The position numbers were made by a program, and so were the translations under genes. A stretch of DNA of 64,000 nucleotides from Dolomedes plantarius. Lineage: Eukaryota > Arthropoda > Arachnida > Araneae > Dolomedidae. Below, in pieces: positions 13,305 to 26,232 of the stretch. Location of the stretch: contig OU015493.1 of assembly GCA_907164885.2 (NCBI GenBank), positions 122,543,693 through 122,607,692 on the forward strand, given 5' to 3'. Positions within the stretch are counted from its first letter, which is position 1. Each line of letters begins with the position of its first letter. The notes beneath the pieces were generated by a model, which made no database searches, was not told where the DNA came from, and worked only from the letters and a program-made list of their open reading frames with translations.

Positions 13305-14044
13305 TATTTATTAACCAATTGCTAATAAATTTTGTATACTTATACAGTGTTGTCTAGAGATGGAAATTCTCAATAAAAAATCAGATTGTAATTAATTAAG
13401 ATATTAATTAAAATCAGTTTGTTAATTACTCTATTTAAAAATGCTCCATGCGCATTAAATTTGTTCTCAGATATCTAATTTTCTCTCCTAAGCTAGCTTT
13501 ATATAGTTATAATAAAAGTTAGTAGCAATATTTAATTTACAGTCATATTTATAAAAACTAGAAAAGAAATCGATAAAAATAGGTCATTTTATGCAAAATT
13601 TTTTTTTTTACTGTAAAAATTTTAAGTTGTTTTAAAATAGTATAATGAATTGATTACTAAGTTTTATTTTAACATATATAAATAATCATTTTAGGAAATT
13701 ATATGAAAATTAAAAAAAAAAATATGACGCATGGAACATTTTGAACTTACCGAAACGACATGAAAACTTGTTTTGAGAAAATGGCATTTAAAGTTTTAAT
13801 TTGACTAACATTTCCATTGTTTACGTTTGGAAAAAATACTTTTAACTCGGTTAATAATGATCGGATCAACATACTTTTTTCTAAATTTAAAGCTGATGAG
13901 TTGCAGAATCATTTTCTGAAAGGAAAAAAAAATCGTTTTGGGGACATATTTTTGTCAATCTGAAGGTCCATTGTCGCCTTAACCAGGTTCGATGCAACAT
14001 TGTAAAGCATACGATTACTGATGGCTATAAACTCTGTTGAAATA
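13305..14044. other. AT-rich stretch with nothing recognised
   Basis: This lies between two Tigger-type elements. It shows poly-A and poly-T runs but no gene or repeat that I can name. Confidence 0.5.
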
Positions 14045-14554
14045 CAGTAAAACCTCGTTTATTCGGACTAACTGGGACCATCCGAATAATCCGGGCAATC
14101 CGAATAATCCGGGTAATATGGGTAATAAGCAAAACAAAATCCTTAACTAGGCAGACTTACCGTTTATTACGATAAAAACTATGTTTTGTAACACAATTAC
14201 ATAGAATTGTTTGCATGACATTAAAAAATATAAAAATAACTTTTCTAAGTCAATCCACGTCAACGCCCTGGGACATTTTAGCAAAGATTTCTTAAACTCA
14301 ACAAAAAGCATTTTATTACCATAATTTACTGTACAATCTATGCAGGAACTGTACATTGAATCAAACTCAAAAGCAAATATTTGGCTTACTTATAGTTACA
14401 TTCTTGCTATCAGAGCTAAAAATTATTATCTTATGTGAGCATTAAATTAAAAAGAGTGTACAAATCAGATCTGGATTATCCGGAGATCCGGATAAACGAG
14501 GGCCGGATAAACTAGGACCAGATAAACTAGGGCCGGATAAACGAGGTTTTACTG
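14045..14554. mobile_element. Tigger-type MITE (510 bp)
   Basis: Terminal inverted repeats cagtaaaacctcgtttat (14045-14062) and ataaacgaggttttactg (14537-14554) are perfect over 18 bp and flanked by TA. Tandem variants of ccgaataatccgg and ccggataaac lie just inside both ends. There is no transposase; the 69-codon minus-strand ORF (14147-14356) has no recognisable motif. It presumably depended on a Tigger/pogo enzyme, not necessarily the one next door because the termini differ. Confidence 0.88.
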
Positions 14555-17108
14555 TACTACGTTTCAGTTTATTCCCCTGAAAGAATTTTTTTCAAAAACA
14601 TACACTTTTCAAATATCTCCAAAGGAAAATAAAAATCTTGAGTGGAAATCAATTTAGTTATTTTTCTAGCTACAAGTATTTTCAGCTGTGACGGTCATCA
14701 ATAAATTCCTGCAAGATAGTCACCAACGCGTGGCTTGAAGCACTCACTGTCTTGCAGGATGAGCAAAGCTTTTCGTTGATATCCTAGATTGCGTGATTAT
14801 GCTTTCATAGATGAAACTGTTAATTGTCGTTTAGAAAATATTTGGTCGATGTGAGAAGACTTGGTATCCCTCACTCTTGTATTTTGTTGAAGATTGCAAC
14901 GCATGTGTTGATTTTCACATGGCCAAATTCCTTTTGCTTTGAATACTTGCAGCTCCGTTTAAAGGAACAATGTTTTATCCCTTAGAGAACCTTTGTGTAC
15001 CATGATGTCCAAAAAATAACTATTTACAGAAGTCTTGCTTTCGTCTCTCGTACCTCAACTGCAGGTCTGATTCAACTCCATATGGAAGTAGGGGTAGAAA
15101 TCTCGCAATTTTCTGAGCACTTCTGTATTCTCATATGTTAGAAGTGCGCAGTCTGTATCCAGGGTGGTTGCATGAAACTTTCACCATGTTCTCTAAATCT
15201 CGTCCGTTGTACCGTCCGTCACAAAATATTCTCCCAGTGTATCTCCTATCAGCATCAGACCCCTATTCACCGAAAGCATTGCACCCATCTCAAGTTCGGC
15301 GTCCTCTGGAGGCCTGCTGTTTTAGATCAGATATTCATTTCATATTTCCGCAGCAAAACACACGAAGAACAAACGAAATAACCTTCCTCGGTCAACATAC
15401 CTTTCAGTTGAGAAAAAGACATTTTACTTTCACAGTGAATAGAACAACGTTTAGAACAATTTGTACATTTCAACCCGTTGTCTCTGATATTTTGTGCTAG
15501 TCTGGTAGTGATAACTGATGACGTAGTCAACTACTATAATAATTTTTGAGCAATTTTTACGTATTTATTCTTCGGATTACGTGACTCTCGATCATTATGT
15601 ATTTTCAATTTATAAATTTGCAGTGTTGTCAATGGTAGAGTTGACACAAAGATAACACCAACGAAATGGTTCAAAATGGTTTTCAGCCAGAGCCGAAATT
15701 TTTTTACTGTAAAACAAGTTGATTGTTTTGGGGAGGCCGTGACTATTTTGCTACTATTTAATATCTTATGGAGTGAATTAATTGTGCATATAAGTTAGTT
15801 TTAAATTTGCAATCCTTAATTTTTAAATGTTATTGAAAAGATACACAAATACTTGTCTATGTATAATAGTTTTTAACCAACATACACTATATAGCAAAAA
15901 GTGTTCACTGGATCACCTTCAGTTCTTAATAGAGCATTCCTCGTAACATTGTTTCGACAAGCTCATGCGATACATCAAAATTGATTTTCGCCCATAACTG
16001 AATAAATATGTTACCGATATCACGAATTGAAAAAGGAAGATTCAAACCGCTTCTTAAACTCTTTTCCGGTGTATATCAAAGCCATGCAGTTGGGCTCCAG
16101 ACTCATAAAAATTCCCGTGAGAAAATAATGTCTATCGTGAAAATAATTTTCAACGCCTGTTAGATTGTTCGATTTCAAGTTCTGGGAAATTTAGGCAAGA
16201 GAGCAGTAGTGGTAATCACAGCATTCGAGTTAATTGATTTGAAGTAACATTAAAATTAAATCAAAAGCGTCTTTTGGAAATAAATTAAGAGTTCTAGAAG
16301 TTTGACTTTTACTTCTGTAACGTCCATGTGCCAGGATAGAGATCGAATCCGAAACTCTAAGCCTAAATGTCGGTAATCTACTAACTGGACTATTCAACGA
16401 CTGTGAGGAAGTCAAATTTTTGAGGAAGCAAAAAATGTCACTGTGGGCTCCATTTAAAGTGGTCAGAATAACTTCGAAAAAGTTTTCCTCGCCTTTCTGA
16501 ATAATTAGAGATTACAAAGAAATAATTATCCTAAATAATTGTTAAAATTTGGTTGCTTATAGTAAACAGATTTGTCCATGCTTTAATGTTAAAAAAGTAA
16601 GGTTTGTTTGATACATTACGGAAAATGTTACAAAAGTGTAAGCTTCTTGTTAGCTTTAGTTACCTTTAAATACTCATCGCTTGAGAGATCCAATATAAAT
16701 TATATGAACATGAGGGACTAGAGCAATGATCGCACTTATTATCAAGCAGGTGCTTTTGTAAACACAATTCTGAAAATGAGTGCCTGAAAAATACAAAAAC
16801 TGTACAAAAATGGGCCACCTTCTGCTCACGTTGTTCACATCAGCGTATCTTTGTAAATCGCTCAATTTCAAAATGGCATAATTTTTGAAGACTGTATATA
16901 GAAATTGGCTTACTGATTCTTACCTTGATGCTGTATTGAGGGTAGCATGTAGCAAGTATAAACCTTATTTATCTAAAACAGTCAAAAGTTTGTCCGAACA
17001 TTAAAAAAATCACTATCTCTTTTAAATAAACGTTTGAATACATTTAGGTTTTGAGGGTTTTTTTAATTAATAAGGTATAGTGTACCGTGTTGCGGCCCTC
17101 GTGACGTT
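14555..17108. other. Stretch with no gene recognised
   Basis: Several overlapping ORFs of 60-121 codons occur near 15135-15530 on both strands, but none shows a known motif or codon bias. A weak tRNA-like (B-box) stretch on the minus strand near 16315-16405 (ggattcgatctc when read on that strand) may be a SINE remnant. Confidence 0.4.
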
Positions 17109-17203
17109 GCAAATATCGTCGGTGTTCTGTAAAAAGGGCAAAATATATATGTAAATATATATATACATATTCGCTCTTTTTACAGAACATCGACGATATA
17201 TGC
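17109..17203. repeat. Long imperfect hairpin (arms of about 42 bp)
   Basis: The left arm begins gcaaatatcgtcggtgttct and the right arm ends agaacatcgacgatatatgc. They pair over about 42 bp with a few mismatches, with a short AT loop near 17155. This could be a small foldback element or, if transcribed, a microRNA-like precursor. No target duplication is obvious. Confidence 0.65.
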
Positions 17204-18204
17204 ATGTGGCCCGAGAGAAAAAAAGGATGACTGTGTTTCGACAAGAGACTCGCATAGAATCAAAGCATTTGCAAAACTATTTACCACGGTTCGAAGGAAA
17301 ATGGAGAAAATATTTCTCCACATTTATCTTGTTCCTCTTTTTCTCCACCTTAATCTCGTAAAATTCTCCGATTTTGTTCCATCGTTTCGACTGATATCAT
17401 GACCGGACGAGAGAATTTAGCTGTATATGTATATTTGTTCCATTCATAACTAAATTAACTTTCATTCTAATTTAGCTAACACTGGCACCACATCTTATAC
17501 TACCGAACTTATAAGGAGCTAACAGTTAGGTGAATATAATTCTACTGTCTCAAAAATTGTATACCTGAGCATTTCGATACAAACTAACTCCTGTTCTTCT
17601 TGAATGAGTTCATGGTTTCTGCAAAGATAATTTATAATTTTCATTTAATTCAGCTCTTAACAAAACCTTTCCCCTTTAATTAACCTTCTGAGTATTAGCT
17701 TTAATTTACTAGTCTTGCGTGAATGACATCTGAGTTAATGGAGTGTTATTTAAATTGTGCTAATCAGTCAATCGATTTACAATTAAATGAAAATTTATTC
17801 AATTAAGAATTGTATTGAAGTAATACTATGTAAACAGGGATTCCCTTCAAACTGAAACTGCACTGATAAAATGAAATTCAAGTTGCAATTATCAGACATT
17901 AATATTGCTCAATGTCAGATATTCTGGACAATTGCGAGCACTTTTTCAAGTCGCCGTTTTAAATTATGTTTAAGCAATAATAAATACCTAAGTATTCTTA
18001 AAACGGAGATTTTTTTACCTTCTGTAACAAACATCGTGTAGTCTGTAATTTTGTTCACTAGTTATTTGCTAATGATCTATAAGTGTTTCCAATGAGATAT
18101 AAGTTCTATGCAAACTATCAAATGCGCTATGCTGATGAAAAAAGGAATGCTTTTCTGTTGAAATGCCGAGGCACTTGTCGTTAGACATTATCTTTTTACT
18201 ACTC

Positions 18205-18330
18205 ACCTTTGCTCCCTATGAGGGGACAACACATTAACGACCAAGCCTTACTCGGGTTTGAAAGCAAGGCTACTGCATGGGAGCTCACGTCGGAAACCAC
18301 TATACCATGTGGTCGGCTGAAAACAGAATG
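18205..18330 (-). repeat. tRNA-derived SINE remnant, minus strand
   Basis: Read on the minus strand it shows an A-box-like tggtatagtggtttccgacg followed by a B-box-like ctttcaaaccc. A similar arrangement on the minus strand occurs near 49980-50085. Overlapping ORFs are not supported. Confidence 0.5.
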
Positions 18331-18824
18331 TTGTATACAAATGATCAGTGAGTGGTCAGTATTATCATGTGGTCTCCTATGGTTGAAAATTTTGCACCGC
18401 AATGCATGAAAGACGTTGATTCTTTCCTTTGTGGGATAGATATACTGCTCCTTATAAGTCACCAGTAAAAAGTTAGAACTTATAGTAATTCCGATTTTAA
18501 AAATATTTATCCTTCAATGTACATGTTGCCTATTCCAAGCTGAGAAGATCAGTACAAGAGCGAAACCTAATTCTCTGTCTGCTTGATTGATTATTATGGG
18601 AGATGCTCTTCTATAACAATAGGATTATGGGGTTCCCCGGGAATACAAAATTCTGAAAAAAACATATTTTTATTTCCTTTGCATAAAACATTCTGCACAG
18701 GTGTTAAAAATAAATAACTTAAACCCCGTTTCATGATTACATTGTAAGGTACAAAATTTATATGCTGATCCGTCTATGTTCCGTCTGTGCGTCTATTATG
18801 TGCATGTGTACTTTGTCTTTGTAG

Positions 18825-19440
18825 TTTTGCATCTGCTTATGATGGAGAGGTCGAGGCATTACGAATCGCCTTATCCCAATTGCAATGCCGGACTCAACAA
18901 TTCTCTAGTGCAGTCATTCTATCAGACTCAAAAGCGGCACGTATGACTATCAATTCCCCTCTTGCCCCACAGTCCTCCTCTATCGGAAAATGCATCTCTT
19001 GCCTCGAGGAGCTGACCTCAAAGGAAAAAAATATCGTTCTGCAGTGAATACCGGGCTATTGTGGGATCCTGGGTAACGAGAAGGCGGATTCACTGACTAA
19101 GAGGGGGACAACAGTTACTCAAACTTCATGTGACTTTCACTCTTTGAAATTGATGGTTCGTGACCTTTTCCGGAACAATCTAAAAGATAGTCTCCGTGAG
19201 AGCAATATATCTAAAACCTGGAATAACTTTACCTTCAATATCCCTGATCAGCCCATGTTTAAAGCGGTGGCACTTTTCAGACTTTTGACGGGACATACTG
19301 TCGGGCCAAACACCTTTTCCGAATGGGTATAATTGAAAGTCCCAAATGCAAGCTCTGCAATCTGGGGGAAGATATGGACTTATCACACCTTCTCCACTGC
19401 CCGCGCACGTTTCTTCTAACGTGCATGGACGGTTCTGGGA
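18825..19440 (+). pseudogene. Non-LTR retrotransposon 3' remnant with RNase H domain
   Basis: This is the C-terminal end of a LINE polyprotein (Jockey/R1-like group). The frame reads YDGEVEALRIALSQLQ (acidic Glu), AVILSDSKAA (Asp), then after a stop GILGNEKADSLTKRG (last Asp and C-terminal helix of RNase HI). The first catalytic Asp lies upstream and is missing. The TGA at 19045-19047 replaces the Trp of the usual WIPGHCG motif, here followed by IPGYCG. After a frameshift near 19325 the text continues IIESPKCKLCNLGEDMDLSH with LLHCPRTF, the Cys/His segment often found after RNase H in these elements. It is 5'-truncated and dead. It is in sense orientation with SerT. Confidence 0.82.
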
Positions 19441-21025
19441 GGCTAGGGCCCTTATGGAATAAACATATGTATTATTTTTCTTCTGTTGTATTTATTATGT
19501 TTATGCAGCCCGCCATTGGAAAAAAAACTTTGTCTTTATCTCGGAAGGGAATATTTCATGATTTATAATCTTTGAAAACGTGTATCTATAGTAGGTTTTG
19601 TTTCCACGTGACACTGGTCTGGAGACATTCAAACACGGCAATTAATAGATGGCTACTTCTAAGAGCACCATTTAGGTTAGCCAGCTCCGCTCATAGTGCC
19701 ACCACAATCAAGACCGAGCACCTCCAAAGTTCCTTGTAAGGCATTTAGTTCAGCTTTCCTTTGTTCTATCTTTATTAAACATCTATCAAGATTTTTATCA
19801 TACTGCTAAGTTCCTCGAATGTTTTTCCCAAAGCAAAACTACTTTGAAAGAAAACGACTTTTAGACCTTCCAAATGATTTGAAATTTTGTCAATAAATTT
19901 TTGACAAAATATTTTGAATCCTTTCCTATGTACGAAAGTATAATGTATTCAAACAAAGCTACCGATTCAGTAGATATGTAAAAAACTAAACATGTTTTTA
20001 AGTTTGAATATTAATTTTTTATGGGGGGGGCGGCATTTGAAAGTGTTCGGTTATTTATATGCACAATCATCTTTATGTAAAGATTTAATCGAGAAAAAAG
20101 AATCATTATAAAGTGCAACCAATAAAATTTTGTGACCATCTAAATTCTGTTTAACAATGATAAATCGTCAAATTGACAAATTTTTAAGTTTTAAATTTTT
20201 AACGGTGTCCTCAATTATAGTCTTAAGACCTTTCCTTTTTATGGGTTTAAAGTCAAGGCTGAATGGATGTTCTTTCTTAAATTTCCTGATTTTAGTATCA
20301 TTCTTTCTGATCTAAATGGCAGGTGAAAGTTAATTTTGATTTCAAGAAAAAGCATACTATTAATATTTTCTACACAAATGGATCGCATAAATTTTATTTT
20401 CAACTGTACAATTCTTTTTCATACGTTGGATCTCTTGTTAAGATTTTAAAAGTTATAACTTTATTGGTGAAGACATTTTCTCAGTATATTTCGCTTGTTT
20501 TATTTGTAAAATCATTAATTCATTATTGGACTAATACAGTTAACTCAAAGTTCGTCACTCATATGAATTATTTCACATATTTGAAATGCATTTTCTATAC
20601 TAAAGTGTTAGAAATGCAGACTCGAGGCATGTTCCAGTCCTCTTATCTGATTTGTTTGAACGCACTATGTCTTTGTGCAGTACACTATCGATGGAAACGT
20701 GAATTCAGAAGAATTTAAAATATAATTTACAAACATAAATGATTTAAATTAATTTTTTATTTATTTTAATTACTTCTCGGAACTATTAAGAAGGAAAATT
20801 AGAAGTTTTTTTGTTTAACTTGATTTAATGAATGCCCCAGCGTGTAAATTTCCACTCTTTATAGCAATCTATATTTAGCAAAGCATTTGAGATACACATT
20901 TCAAAGTGTATGAGTAGAAAATTTATTTATTTTCCTAATGTATCTCTTCTTCACAGTTCAATAAAATTCTTAATAAACAACTTGTTAATGAATCTTATCT
21001 TTTATAGCTAAACTTAACTTTTGTA
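19441..21025. other. AT-rich stretch with nothing recognised
   Basis: A 131-codon plus-strand ORF (20323-20718) is Phe/Tyr/Lys-rich as expected from AT-rich DNA and matches no family I know. I do not call it a gene. Confidence 0.5.
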
Positions 21026-21027
21026 TA

Positions 21028-21519
21028 CAGTGAAACCCCGATTCAACGTTATTCAAGGGACCATAAACAAATGACGCTATATGCGGGAAAACGTTAAATC
21101 GGGGAACGACAAAAACAAAGCACTGAGCATAAAATAAAGACTAATTTGGGTAACATACCTTTTATTTCTTCATTTACAGTTGTTTAGACATCAGTTTTCT
21201 AAATTCCTCATTCTAAAGGAAGGAGGAATTTCGAATATTGCTCCTACAGTTGGTAAAAAAGAACAAAGAGAGGGGTGATTCCGAGTATTGCACGTGTTGC
21301 TAAGAAATATTCCTTATTCTTTTCATCACAATTTTAGGAAAATTTTATTGAGTTTTCCCCCCTAAAAAACGTTAAATGCGGGAAATATTTAAAAATGATA
21401 ACGTTAAATCTGGGATTTTATAACGTTACAAGTATAGGAAATTAATTGGGACTAATAAAAAGTGACGTTATATGCGGGAAATCGTTAAATAAGGGTTACG
21501 TTAAATCGGGATTTCACTG
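21028..21519. mobile_element. Tigger-type MITE (492 bp)
   Basis: Inverted termini cagtgaaaccccgattcaac (21028-21047) and cgttaaatcgggatttcactg (ending 21519) are flanked by TA. Internal repeats of cgttaaatcggg and tatatgcggga recur near both ends. There is no coding capacity. It ends 459 bp upstream of the first SerT exon in this window. Confidence 0.88.
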
Positions 21520-21978
21520 TATTTATAAAAACAAATAGCGTAAAAAAACAGTTTGTAATATACAGCGATAGCTTATATAGATAGTTTAATTTTATCTTTA
21601 AAAAATGTGCTTTACTCTCTCGTGTGTTATAAGCAAAACATCTTATTTTCAAAACTTAAAAGCAAAATTAACGAAGTTATAATACAAAAAGTATTATTTT
21701 GGTTTTTGTTTTATAAACTGGATTTTCATTATAAACTGTTAATATACAGACTAGAATCTAATGTAGCACATTTTATGTGATTTAGGTGTGTTATATTTTT
21801 AATTATATAGAAAAAAATGTAATATCAAGACACAATATCGGTTGCATGAAGGTCAATTAGTGCAACAAGGTAAGTGGTTCTAATATCTGTTTTACATTAC
21901 CTAAAAATGCAAAACTAAAAATTTGACATGCTTAATCCTCCCATGCGATGTCTAACAGTAATCCTTATCTCATTACAG

Positions 21979-22113
21979 GAGCATTTCTTATCCCTTACGT
22001 CATCATGCTTGTTTTTGGTGGCTTACCGTTGTTCTATTTGGAACTAGCATTAGGCCAATACTACAGAAGTGGATGCATTACCATATGGGACAAGTTATGT
22101 CCCATGATGAAAG
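21979..22113 (+). CDS. SerT: Serotonin transporter-like SLC6 exon, TM2 region
   Basis: This exon encodes part of a plasma-membrane Na+/Cl--dependent monoamine transporter that clears serotonin from the extracellular space. After the shared split Gly codon it reads [19 protein letters not shown], then [17 protein letters not shown] and DKLCPMMK. This is the TM2 and first intracellular loop signature of SLC6, including the family hallmark LELALGQY. An acceptor (cattacag) ends at 21978 and a donor (gtaaga) starts at 22114. The exon is 135 nt, starts in phase 1 and ends with one base of a Gly codon, which joins correctly to the next exon. The preceding exon, which should carry TM1 and its sodium- and amine-binding residues, was not found between position 1 and here. 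SERT is preferred over DAT because of the downstream exons. Confidence 0.93.
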
Positions 22114-23928
22114 GTAAGATTTTCTAGCTCCAAGCTAATTGCGTTCGCGGTAAGCAGCTTCAAAGTTCATTTTTGCGTGTAAATTTCCATCGAACTTATA
22201 TATTGCATCTCTAGCCCACGTTCCAAGTTGATGTTCTAAGATGAATTACGAGTAAACAACTAGAGGAGGTAGGACTCCTAAATCAGAAGCATTTTAGACG
22301 TTTGCAGTTGTCTTAAGTGATACAGATATCTCAAATTAGAACATAGTCTTAGGTGATGCCTAAAAAACTTAGAAATGTAAAATTATGTTTTGGACTTCTC
22401 TCACTAAAATCTCACTAAAATTTCCGTAGTATAAAAGCAGTGTACAATAATTTATGTGCGCTCTAAACTGTTAAAAACAATATATTTTAGATGAAAACTT
22501 TTAAAAGTTTTTCAATCATCAAATGGAGTTTTAAAACTTTCCTGGTATGTGTTTTACATCATCTGAGGCTTATCAAAAATCTTCATTTGAAAGTTTACCC
22601 TTTTTTTCAGAAAATTTTTTCCTTTGCTCAGATTTTTAAGTAATTTTTCATGAATTTTCATAAAGTCCCCAAGATTAGAGATTTCATATTTTTATTGGTA
22701 TTTTATCCAAAGGTCGTTTGCTATTTATAATATTCCATACTGTAAAACTGCTCACTATGTAGAAATTGAAGTTTTCTACCAAATAGTTAAGCTATACTCT
22801 CTCCGTTTCTGAAAAAGTAGTCATGATGCAAGCTGTAAATTGAACATTTAAATGCTTGAAAAGTTTTCTACGGAAGCATCCCTTAAAGAAATTGATTTAT
22901 TTTAAAACTCGAAATTGATTTATTTTAAGTAAAATTTTCTCGCAAAGGCTTGTAGGGTGTACAGTACAGTTCTATGCTTGTGCACGAATATACTTTATAC
23001 TCTTACGGTAATATACCCGAAAAATAAAGCACTTACAGGCTCATTACTTACAGCACATACAGGCATACTTATTAAAATAACTACCAGAATCTGTACTTGA
23101 ATTCAAGACCTTCATCAGTTGAACAAGAGAACTGACCAGTGCTAAACTTAGTGTCCTAACTTTGCATAGAAGAAGACCATTATTTGTTAGAGTTACACTT
23201 TATGGGAGCACACCTATTCGGAAAGAAGGAATTAAAAAATTTGAAATAGGAATGAACATCGCTCAATCCCCCAGACATCTGAGGTGATGATAAAGCAACA
23301 TGAAAATAATTGGTGTTTTCGGTTATTCTAACTCACTGAGAGACGATATCGAGGGCTGATAACTCTTAGCTCACATGACTTGGAATTGCGGGAACAAATT
23401 CTATAGATCAAATATGTAAATCATCTCAATGAAAGATTTAGGAGGTGATGACAGATCAAGAAAAGCGCTATCAAAGAAACAATTTTTTTTTTATCGTTTA
23501 TCAATGAAAGTTATGATTATTTTGAAGACTCAGTTTTGTGATAACGTTTCTCTGTTTATTTTATTTTACTCATTTCACAGTCGATTAATTTTTCTATGAA
23601 TAAAATTATTCTGCTTTTGCGAATATTTGCAATTATTGCTATGCAATTTTCTCCGTTAAAATTCTTTTAGGTTATTATTTAATACCAGAGTAATATGACA
23701 AATTGGGTTGTAGTACGAGTAGTTATATGTTTTTCTTGCTGTAGATCTCTTGCTGTAATATAAGCCCACAATTTATTATCATGACAAAAAAAAGGATTTT
23801 TATAAATTACTTGTTGCATTTGTTTATAATTTAAGTGTAGAAATTTCGTAAAATTAAAATTTACCTATAAAATAGTTATCTTATCTTACATGAGAACATA
23901 CTTTTTCTATTAAATAGATCATTTTTCG

Positions 23929-24215
23929 ACGCCCAATGTCGTAGTGGTTGAAAGCTTCAAGCTGCCACACCACAGGTCTAGGGTTCGACCCTGCGACTGG
24001 GCAAGGTCGATTCAGCCTTTCATCCCTTGAGTGGGTCGATAAAAGGAGTACCAAGTATACTTGGTAACTAACTCTGGGGGTCCCGCGTCCAGTTGACCAC
24101 ATGACCAAGATATATGCTGTATGGCACCCCAAGCCCACGGTCAAGAGAGCGGAGATGGGCACCACCGGCCTTGGTCCTCATTCGGACTGTTGTGCCATGA
24201 GTTTTTAGTTTTTTT
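23929..24215 (+). repeat. tRNA-derived SINE
   Basis: The head looks like a tRNA: A-box-like tagtggttgaaagcttc (from about 23942) and a perfect B box, gggttcgaccc (23981-23991). A body of about 200 bp follows with gggtcgataaaaggagtacc, a phrase resembling the conserved central domain of some widespread invertebrate SINEs, then an A/T-rich tail. ORFs across it are artefacts. The SINE type is firm. Membership in a named superfamily (Meta-SINE-like) is only a suggestion. Confidence 0.75.
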
Positions 24216-25127
24216 AGATCACGTTTCTTTGCTGCATAATTAGTCAATGTCGTGTTTCGTAAACTCACGCTGATCTTAGAGCCATTTCATGGAATCGGGC
24301 CATATCATTATATTTTATTACCTGAAAAATGGGTAGAACTCTCTCCCTGAAAAAAGTTTTTTTTAAAGGAAAGGAAACATTGCAATATTTTTCTGAGATC
24401 TCACCCGTACAGTATTGTGACATAACGAAAACGATACATTCAGTTACAGCGTGACTGAACATTTGAAGCATTTGACGTGACGTTCCTGCAGGGTGCAACA
24501 TCGTAGCAACAGTTTTGAAACGATCCTCCTAGGCTTTTTGTGTGACGTTACATTGTGATAGAGGATCGTCACACCATGGCAACACTCCATTAAAAAATGG
24601 TTCAGTGAGAAGCAAATGATGTTTTTGTCAATCCTTATATCAGCGCAGAGATGCTATATAGAGGCTTCACCTTTTGGTGTTAGGGTCACTTATGAAGTTT
24701 TGCACTTTTGCCGCGACTGTGATGAGATTAGTGCATAGGGTTTTAGCTTTGAGTCCATCCTCTCCAGACTATGTCCTTGTACTGAATCAAACTTCCGTAT
24801 TGATTTGTTAGACTATCAGATCATTTGCAATGAAACCATAATCAGACCAAGTAAATACAATATGTTGACTACGAGTTTTGAACTCACGAGTGAAGATCTG
24901 ATGATTAGATTCTGGATGTTACAAGCTCAAACACATTTGATGCTTTTTGAGTAATATTAGCTAGCAAGTATTGGCATCAAAACTGTCCGTTTTTTTTTTC
25001 TGTTTATTTTATGGATTTTGTTTTTCCAGCATTTATCTTCTGTGTATTTCAGTGAAGAAATTCCTAGCTTTAATTAACACAAAAAGAAAATGAATAGATA
25101 GTGTAAAATACTAAATTAACAATACGG

Positions 25128-25542
25128 TTAAGGCTGCTGTGTACTAACCATATTGGGTTCGCTCACCTCTGTGTTAACCTATGGAGAAAATTTGTCTACT
25201 ATTTACAGTTACATAAATGCTGATAATCCAATAAAAATGGTATTTTCATATGATTGAACTTTTCTACACCTTACAACAGGATTCATTTTATGAATTTCGT
25301 CCACCAAGGGAAATTAGGAGTTTAAAACACACTGTACAAGATTTTCCACCAAATAAAATTTAAAATATTATTTGCATTTTTTTTGCCCCAAGATGGAAGT
25401 GCCCCAAGATGGAAAATTTCATTCTCTATTACGGAGTACAATTTAAAAAAAAAATCCATGTTGGCAATTCTTGGACAATTTTTTTCCATAGGTTTACACT
25501 GAGGTGAGCGAATCCAATGGGATTTGTGTAGAGCAGCCTTAA
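25128..25542. mobile_element. TTAA-flanked MITE, copy 1
   Basis: The element (25132-25538) is bounded by TTAA on both sides (25128-25131, 25539-25542). It has inverted repeats of nearly 60 bp: the left starts ggctgctgtgtactaacc and the right ends ttgtgtagagcagcc. TTAA duplications suggest mobilisation by a piggyBac-type enzyme. There is no transposase inside. A second copy lies 1.1 kb downstream in the same orientation. Confidence 0.82.
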
Positions 25543-26232
25543 GGTGTGAAAAGCAAACAAATATTCGCTCACTTGAATAAAGCCATTATCTACTGCATTA
25601 AAAGCTGAGAGTATTAAAAACAACACGATAATTAACTGCATAGCTTTATTGAACATTACAAACTTGCACTAGTCTAAGAGAACCTGTTTAAGTAACTGCA
25701 CTCAAAAAATAAATAAACTAAAATTGTTACTTATATTTCTGTAAATATTTTTAGTTATAATTATTTTTTAATTTTGCAAATTGTTTTGGAAACAGCAATT
25801 TACATTTATTATCGGCGATAAAATAAGATAGTTAATATTCATAACGAAGTTTATTGAAAAATAAATTTCCTTTTCTTTTACTGCCTGTGAGAGTTAAAAC
25901 GTTTTTTTTTTTTTTTTTGGGGGGGGGGGGAAATATGATAATTTTTAATTACAAATCACAAGCAAAATGTATTGTTTTGATTACAGCGTCTTTAAAGCTA
26001 ATTAAAAACACAATAAAACTGAAACAAATCAATTCTCGGAGTAGATTTTTTTTCTAAATTTTAAATTGCAATGCAATAATGGAAACACTTTAAACTAAAC
26101 CCCCCCAAAAAATAATGCAAATAAATTTTTATTGTCATTTAATACTTATCGAATAAGTTTGAAAGAAAATTAACAAACGATGTCCAGCATTTCCAAGTGA
26201 CAATAAAACAATAAAAATTATTTGAATGTATT

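Noticed and set aside
15135..15530. Overlapping ORFs of 67-121 codons on both strands
   Set aside because: No recognisable domain, no splice or promoter context, and both strands are open to a similar degree.
20323..20718. 131-codon plus-strand ORF
   Set aside because: Composition is typical of AT-rich chance frames, it has no known motif, and it sits in a region without other gene signals.
23881..24268. Minus-strand ORFs of 94 and 66 codons
   Set aside because: They lie across a tRNA-derived SINE and are shadows of that repeat.
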